From assembly GCF_004349085.1 (NCBI RefSeq), contig NZ_SMFM01000003.1, forward strand, positions 124,001 through 188,000: a stretch of 64,000 nt of DNA, read 5' to 3'. The first letter of the stretch is position 1. Every line of letters begins with the position of its first letter. The notes under the pieces were generated by a model. It saw only the letters and a list, made by a program, of their open reading frames with translations, did not search any database and was not told where the DNA came from. The translations under genes were made by a program, and so were the position numbers. This DNA comes from Flavobacterium caseinilyticum. Its GTDB lineage: Bacteria > Bacteroidota > Bacteroidia > Flavobacteriales > Flavobacteriaceae. Below are positions 60,834 to 64,000 of this stretch, piece after piece.

Positions 60834-60883
60834 AAAGTCCTAAAGTCAAAAGGCAGTAAAAAATCTTTTGACTTTAGGACTTT
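60834..60883. terminator. 19-bp perfect stem-loop between converging genes
   Basis: Arms 60834-60852 and 60865-60883 (CTTTTGACTTTAGGACTTT) are perfectly complementary around a 12-nt loop. It may terminate both genes, but it also repeats short AAAGTC units and resembles other post-stop repeats in this window. Confidence 0.7.
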
Positions 60884-60898
60884 CGGCTTTAAGACTAA

Positions 60899-61609
60899 TT
60901 ACATATAACTCAAAATTTCTTTTTTGAAAACGTCGTATTCGCCTTGTAAAATCAACCCATTGTCTAGTAATTTTTTATAATTCTGTAATTTTTCAAAAAG
61001 TTCATCTTGTGATAAATCACTTAACGATTTGTCTTTTGATGGTAATGCTACTTCTTGGAATTCTTGATTTTCCGCAATGAAATTGGGTTGTGAAACAGGC
61101 ATTATTTCAGCAAAATTAGTCACTTCTTCCGTTTCCATTTCTTCGATAATCTCCACTTCTTCTATTGGTAAAACCGGAACTTCATCCATCATGGTTGCGT
61201 TTAACACAGAACCAACTTTCAGTATATCCAATTGTTCTTTCGCATACGTAAAAATCTTTCGCGCCTGGATTTTAGGAATATAATCTATAGAAACTTCCAT
61301 ATTAGTTCTGGTTGTAAAAGAAAACTCAGAACCCAGAATATTTTCTTTGACAAAAGTACCTTCAATTTCGTCCCAAGTGTAATCAATAAAATTCATTGAA
61401 AGTCCCAGGTTTTTGGGCTGACAGATGATAATTCTTTTATTCGTCATCACAATACTATCCGGCAAAACGGTAATCGCTGGCTTTTTTTGAACAGCTATAT
61501 AGCCTATTTCTTCATTTTTCATCAATAAATCACTCAATTTTGAAGCGATTTTTTCAATAGCTTTTGGGTCTTGTTCTTCGTTTAAAAACTTTTTAAATTG
61601 TTTTTTCAT
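60899..61609 (-). CDS. PH-like domain protein with C-terminal SHOCT-like motif
   Basis: A 236-residue cytoplasmic protein. Residues about 35-135 look like a bacterial PH domain (EEIGYIAVQKKPAITVLPDSIVMTNKRIIIC; YTWDEIEGTFVKENILGSEF). A linker rich in Glu/Val follows (EEVEIIEEMETEEV), and the last 35 residues (LSQDELFEKLQNYKKLLDNG, then ILQGEYDVFKKEILSYM) resemble the SHOCT helix pair. Such proteins are common but functionally uncharacterised. It converges with the DUF4407 gene across a long hairpin. Confidence 0.75.
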   Translation of the reverse strand: MKKQFKKFLNEEQDPKAIEKIASKLSDLLMKNEEIGYIAVQKKPAITVLPDSIVMTNKRIIICQPKNLGLSMNFIDYTWDEIEGTFVKENILGSEFSFTTRTNMEVSIDYIPKIQARKIFTYAKEQLDILKVGSVLNATMMDEVPVLPIEEVEIIEEMETEEVTNFAEIMPVSQPNFIAENQEFQEVALPSKDKSLSDLSQDELFEKLQNYKKLLDNGLILQGEYDVFKKEILSYM

Positions 61610-61614
61610 ATGAT

Positions 61615-61635
61615 ATGCTGAATTTACTTCAGTGT
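61615..61635. repeat. degenerate TGCTGAA palindrome
   Basis: ATGCTGAA (61615-61622), 5-nt spacer, TTCAGTGT (61628-61635). It is like the palindrome at 62864-62884 but with the right arm mutated. Confidence 0.6.
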
Positions 61636-61677
61636 GTATTTTTAATTTTAATCCAAATTTATTCGCAAAAGTAATGC

Positions 61678-62049
61678 CTAATTTTCTAATTCCTGAATTT
61701 CGATTTGCAATTTCTTTGTTAAACTTTTGAAAACCAATTCATAGGAATGATCGATCAGTTCTTTAACAAGCGCATCCGAAACTGATTCATTTACAGCAAT
61801 TGTATTCCAATGGGTTTTACTCATGTGAAATCCCGGTTGAATATCATCGTATTCAGCACGCAATTCCTCAGCGCGCTCCGGATCACATTTTAAATTAACG
61901 GATGGTTGTCCTTTCTCCCATTGACTTAAAGATGATAATGCAAACATTTTTCCACCCACTTTAAAAACTAAAGTATCTTCATCAAAAGGAAAATGTTCGG
62001 TCACTCCTTTTTTGGAAAGACAATATTCGTAATACGTTTCTAAGTTCAT
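61678..62049 (-). CDS. MmcQ/YjbR family protein
   Basis: A 123-residue protein of the MmcQ/YjbR (double-wing DNA-binding-like fold) family. Hallmarks are the N-terminal LETYYEYCLSKKGVTEHFPF, FKVGGKMFALSSL, NLKCDPERAEELRAEY and the strongly conserved GFHMSKTHWNTIAVN. Function is not established for the family. It lies 26 bp downstream of the cyclase-family gene on the same strand, so the two may form an operon. Confidence 0.92.
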   Translation of the reverse strand: MNLETYYEYCLSKKGVTEHFPFDEDTLVFKVGGKMFALSSLSQWEKGQPSVNLKCDPERAEELRAEYDDIQPGFHMSKTHWNTIAVNESVSDALVKELIDHSYELVFKSLTKKLQIEIQELEN

Positions 62050-62075
62050 TTTTTGAAATTATTTGCATTCAAAAT

Positions 62076-62861
62076 TTATACTTCATCATTTAAAATAGAA
62101 TACAAAATCGGCTTACTCGGACTCGCATCATTCTCAAAAGATGCGATTTGTAAATTCAGCAAATAACTGCCGTCTTTCACTTCGTTAGACACAAAAATCA
62201 TCTCGGTAATCGTGCATTCCAATCGCGCATCGTCATTTAGATTGTTGACATCGGTTACATTCCAAAATGCTTTGTGTGCCAATAATTTTCCATCATCTTT
62301 TTCTTTATCGACACTTGGCAAATCAATCAATAAATGCTGAATTCCGCTTTTGCGAATGAAACGCGCAGCCTCTTCAGAAAGATATGGCGGATTGGTATTC
62401 GAATATTTTAAAGATTTTTTTATTTTAAAATTAGGAAGTGTTCTAATGATTAAGGCTTCTTTTGGAAGACCTAATTTCAATGTCACATCGAGCGCAGTCG
62501 AAATACTTTCCAAAGTAATCACCAAATCTTCTCCTTGCAATTCCGGCACAACCGAAATCAATTCAGCCAAAAAGAAAAACTGTTTCAACGCTTGATTAAT
62601 ACTGTAAAATTCCCGTGTAATATGTCCCAAGCATTCGGTATGAGTCCCATGTCCGTGCGGATTGAAGAAAATATTGTTGAAGTTTGTCGAGGATTTCCCT
62701 TCCGAAACTTTGCCTATCCAATCCCCAAAAACTACGGGTTCAATGACTGGCTTGTCGATATACCAAGCAATTGGATTCTCATCAGTATTCGACAATGGAA
62801 TCGAAATATCAATGGGATTTGATAGATCAATTTTAAATTCGTTGTTGATGGTTGCTATCAT
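62076..62861 (-). CDS. cyclase-family hydrolase (kynurenine formamidase-like)
   Basis: A 261-residue metal-dependent hydrolase. The family motif HGHGTHTE (near residue 70, FFNPHGHGTHTECLGH) supplies metal ligands, and DISIPLSN at the N-terminus is also typical. The later segments IRKSGIQHLLIDLPSVD and LAHKAFWNV match the cyclase (PF04199) pattern. Members include kynurenine formamidase and isatin hydrolase; the substrate here is not determined. It lacks a signal peptide. A palindrome lies 2 bp upstream of its start. Confidence 0.85.
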   Translation of the reverse strand: MIATINNEFKIDLSNPIDISIPLSNTDENPIAWYIDKPVIEPVVFGDWIGKVSEGKSSTNFNNIFFNPHGHGTHTECLGHITREFYSINQALKQFFFLAELISVVPELQGEDLVITLESISTALDVTLKLGLPKEALIIRTLPNFKIKKSLKYSNTNPPYLSEEAARFIRKSGIQHLLIDLPSVDKEKDDGKLLAHKAFWNVTDVNNLNDDARLECTITEMIFVSNEVKDGSYLLNLQIASFENDASPSKPILYSILNDEV

Positions 62862-62863
62862 TT

Positions 62864-62884
62864 ATGCTGAATTTATTTCAGCAT
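62864..62884. repeat. palindrome beside GIY-YIG gene (downstream side)
   Basis: ATGCTGAA (62864-62871), spacer TTTAT, TTCAGCAT (62877-62884): a perfect 8-bp inverted repeat between the cyclase start and the end of the GIY-YIG gene. Confidence 0.8.
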
Positions 62885-62900
62885 CTCATCTGGAGATACT

Positions 62901-63185
62901 TTATAAGTTCAAATATAAATCTTTTAATTCAGGATTTGAAAGTTTTGCAATATTCCATTTCCAGTCTTTATGCCAATTTTTAAGTTGTTTTTCTCTTTGA
63001 AAAGCATCACTCCAATCAGCAAACTCTTCAAAATAGATTAAAATTGTAGCATTATATTTTTTTGTAAAAACTGCAGCCGTACCATTTCTATGACAATCAA
63101 CTCTGTTTTTAAGATTTTTGGTTGCTCCTACATATAAAATAGTAGCGTTTTTATTAGTCAAAATATATGTAAATCCTTTTTCCAT
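62901..63185 (-). CDS. GIY-YIG domain endonuclease-like protein
   Basis: A 94-residue protein consisting of a single GIY-YIG domain of the UvrC/YhbQ-like group. YIL...YVG (FTYILTNKNATILYVGATKN) replaces GIY-YIG. The conserved Arg follows in LKNRVDCHRNG, then the Glu/Asn-containing tail EFADWSDAFQREKQLKNW. These small proteins are frequent in Flavobacterium, often in several copies. This one is bracketed by similar palindromes 16 bp after its stop and 25 bp before its start, as if the whole piece moved as a unit. Confidence 0.88.
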   Translation of the reverse strand: MEKGFTYILTNKNATILYVGATKNLKNRVDCHRNGTAAVFTKKYNATILIYFEEFADWSDAFQREKQLKNWHKDWKWNIAKLSNPELKDLYLNL

Positions 63186-63209
63186 ATAAAATCGGTTAAA
63201 AATTAACAG

Positions 63210-63230
63210 ATCCTGAAACTAGTTCAGGAT
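63210..63230. repeat. palindrome beside GIY-YIG gene (upstream side), overlapping hemW stop
   Basis: ATCCTGAA (63210-63217), spacer ACTAG, TTCAGGAT (63223-63230): a perfect 8-bp inverted repeat. The hemW stop codon (63219-63221) and its last codons lie inside it. Confidence 0.85.
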
Positions 63231-64000
63231 AAATAAGTCTGATGCAATTCCATCCGTCAAAAACTTTCCTTTTGGTGTTGGTTTCAAGATATTATTTTCA
63301 ATAAAAACTAAATCATCATCAAGGAATTTCTGGACTTGCTTACTTAGATAGTCTAAATATTCGCTTCCAAATTCGGTTTTAATTCTATCCAAAGAAACGC
63401 CCCAAATCGTTCGCAAACCGGTCATAACATATTCGTTATAACGGTCCGCTGTCGAAAGGATTTCTATTTCATTGGGCAATTTGTCTTCTTGAATGGATTT
63501 TATATAAAGAGAATTATTTGACACATTCCAACTTCTCGAAATACCATCATAACTGTGCGCCGAAGGACCAATACCCATGTATTTTTTCCCTAACCAATAC
63601 GCCGAATTATTTTTTGAAAAATAGTTTTCCTTACCAAAATTCGATAATTCGTAATGAATAAAATCATGGCCTTCGAGCTTTTCGACCAAAATAGCAAAAT
63701 GCTCTTGGGCGACTTCATCCTTAGGCGCCGCAATTTTTCCTGTTTGAATCAGTTTATTCAAAGCCGTTTTAGGCTCTACCGTCAAGGCATAACTCGAAAT
63801 ATGTGGGATACCAAAAGACAGTGCTGTTTCAATATTTTGTTTCCATTTCTCATTGCTCATTCCTGGAACTCCATATATTAAATCAAGGGAAATATTGCCG
63901 AAATACTTGGTGGTCTCTTCTAAGCATTTTTTGGCTTCCGCCGAATTATGAGCCCGGTTCATCATTTGCAAATCATCTTCAAAAAACGATTGAATCCCAA
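63219..64000 (-). CDS. hemW: HemW-type radical SAM protein, 5' part cut by window edge
   Basis: The frame is open to the window edge (260 codons plus stop), and the residues there (LGIQSFFEDDLQMMNRAHN) are internal to HemW, so the true start and the CxxxCxxC cluster motif are outside. Visible family features are MNRAHNSAEAKKCLEET, ISLDLIYGVPGMSNEKWKQN, the ISSYALTVEPKT segment, YELSNFGKENYFSKNNSAYW and GIGPSAHSYDG. HemW is a heme chaperone related to coproporphyrinogen III oxidase HemN. The C-terminal residues ILN and the stop codon are encoded by a palindromic repeat. Confidence 0.92.
   Translation of the reverse strand, partial: GIQSFFEDDLQMMNRAHNSAEAKKCLEETTKYFGNISLDLIYGVPGMSNEKWKQNIETALSFGIPHISSYALTVEPKTALNKLIQTGKIAAPKDEVAQEHFAILVEKLEGHDFIHYELSNFGKENYFSKNNSAYWLGKKYMGIGPSAHSYDGISRSWNVSNNSLYIKSIQEDKLPNEIEILSTADRYNEYVMTGLRTIWGVSLDRIKTEFGSEYLDYLSKQVQKFLDDDLVFIENNILKPTPKGKFLTDGIASDLFILN

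Overview
The window looks like a chromosomal segment of a free-living Flavobacterium or close relative (Bacteroidota). The evidence is low GC, Bacteroidota-type promoters (a TTTG-like -33 box and a TAnnTTTG -7 box), a SusC/SusD starch locus, a type IX secretion sorting domain on an amylase, mevalonate-pathway genes, and flavobacterial domains of unknown function. I see no rRNA, CRISPR array, prophage or plasmid replication gene. Both ends cut genes: an outer-membrane barrel protein at the left and hemW at the right.

Layout. 1-3.4 kb: outer-membrane protein and coaX, tRNA-Phe, then about 1.3 kb of gene-poor, partly decayed DNA and a transposase-derived zinc-finger protein. 3.4-13.9 kb: a short-chain fatty acid (acetate/propionate) module made of a porin, an MHS-type symporter, two tiny membrane proteins, a transporter-histidine-kinase fusion of the CrbS/CbrA type, a receiver-only response regulator, and two acyl-CoA synthetases (PrpE-like and Acs). 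14-32.5 kb: a starch/maltodextrin utilisation locus. On the minus strand it has SusC, SusD, a SusE-like lipoprotein and a secreted T9SS amylase. On the plus strand it has a LacI-type regulator, a maltose transporter, beta-phosphoglucomutase, maltose phosphorylase and two more GH13 enzymes. Polymer would be cut outside, imported through SusCD, trimmed in the periplasm, taken up as maltose, and split to glucose and glucose-6-phosphate.

32.5-36.6 kb: GDPD, a BaiN-type flavoprotein, a toxin-antitoxin pair inserted beside a duplicated 3' end of the flavoprotein gene, a TonB-plug-like small protein and TspO. 37-42 kb: isoprenoid genes (mvaD, mevalonate kinase, UbiA-type prenyltransferase), rluB and a SnoaL-like protein. 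42-50.4 kb: three peptidases around a TPR histidine kinase whose response-regulator gene is reduced to a fragment, then gene debris and tRNA-Leu. 50.4-55.9 kb: a BlaI/M56 regulatory operon with a clear palindromic operator, followed by an accessory patch with an IS3-type left end, a lipoprotein and a HEPN-wHTH protein. 55.9-64 kb: housekeeping and metabolic genes (saccharopine dehydrogenase-like, DUF423, PEP carboxykinase, DUF4407, a PH-like protein, MmcQ/YjbR, a cyclase-family hydrolase, a GIY-YIG protein, hemW).

The most interesting non-gene signals are a family of structured intergenic elements (three good copies and one partial) sharing a conserved core around a variable hairpin, palindromes bracketing the GIY-YIG gene, one of which supplies hemW with its stop codon, and the duplicated gene end beside the toxin-antitoxin module. 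All family assignments come from reading the sequence; no database search was run.
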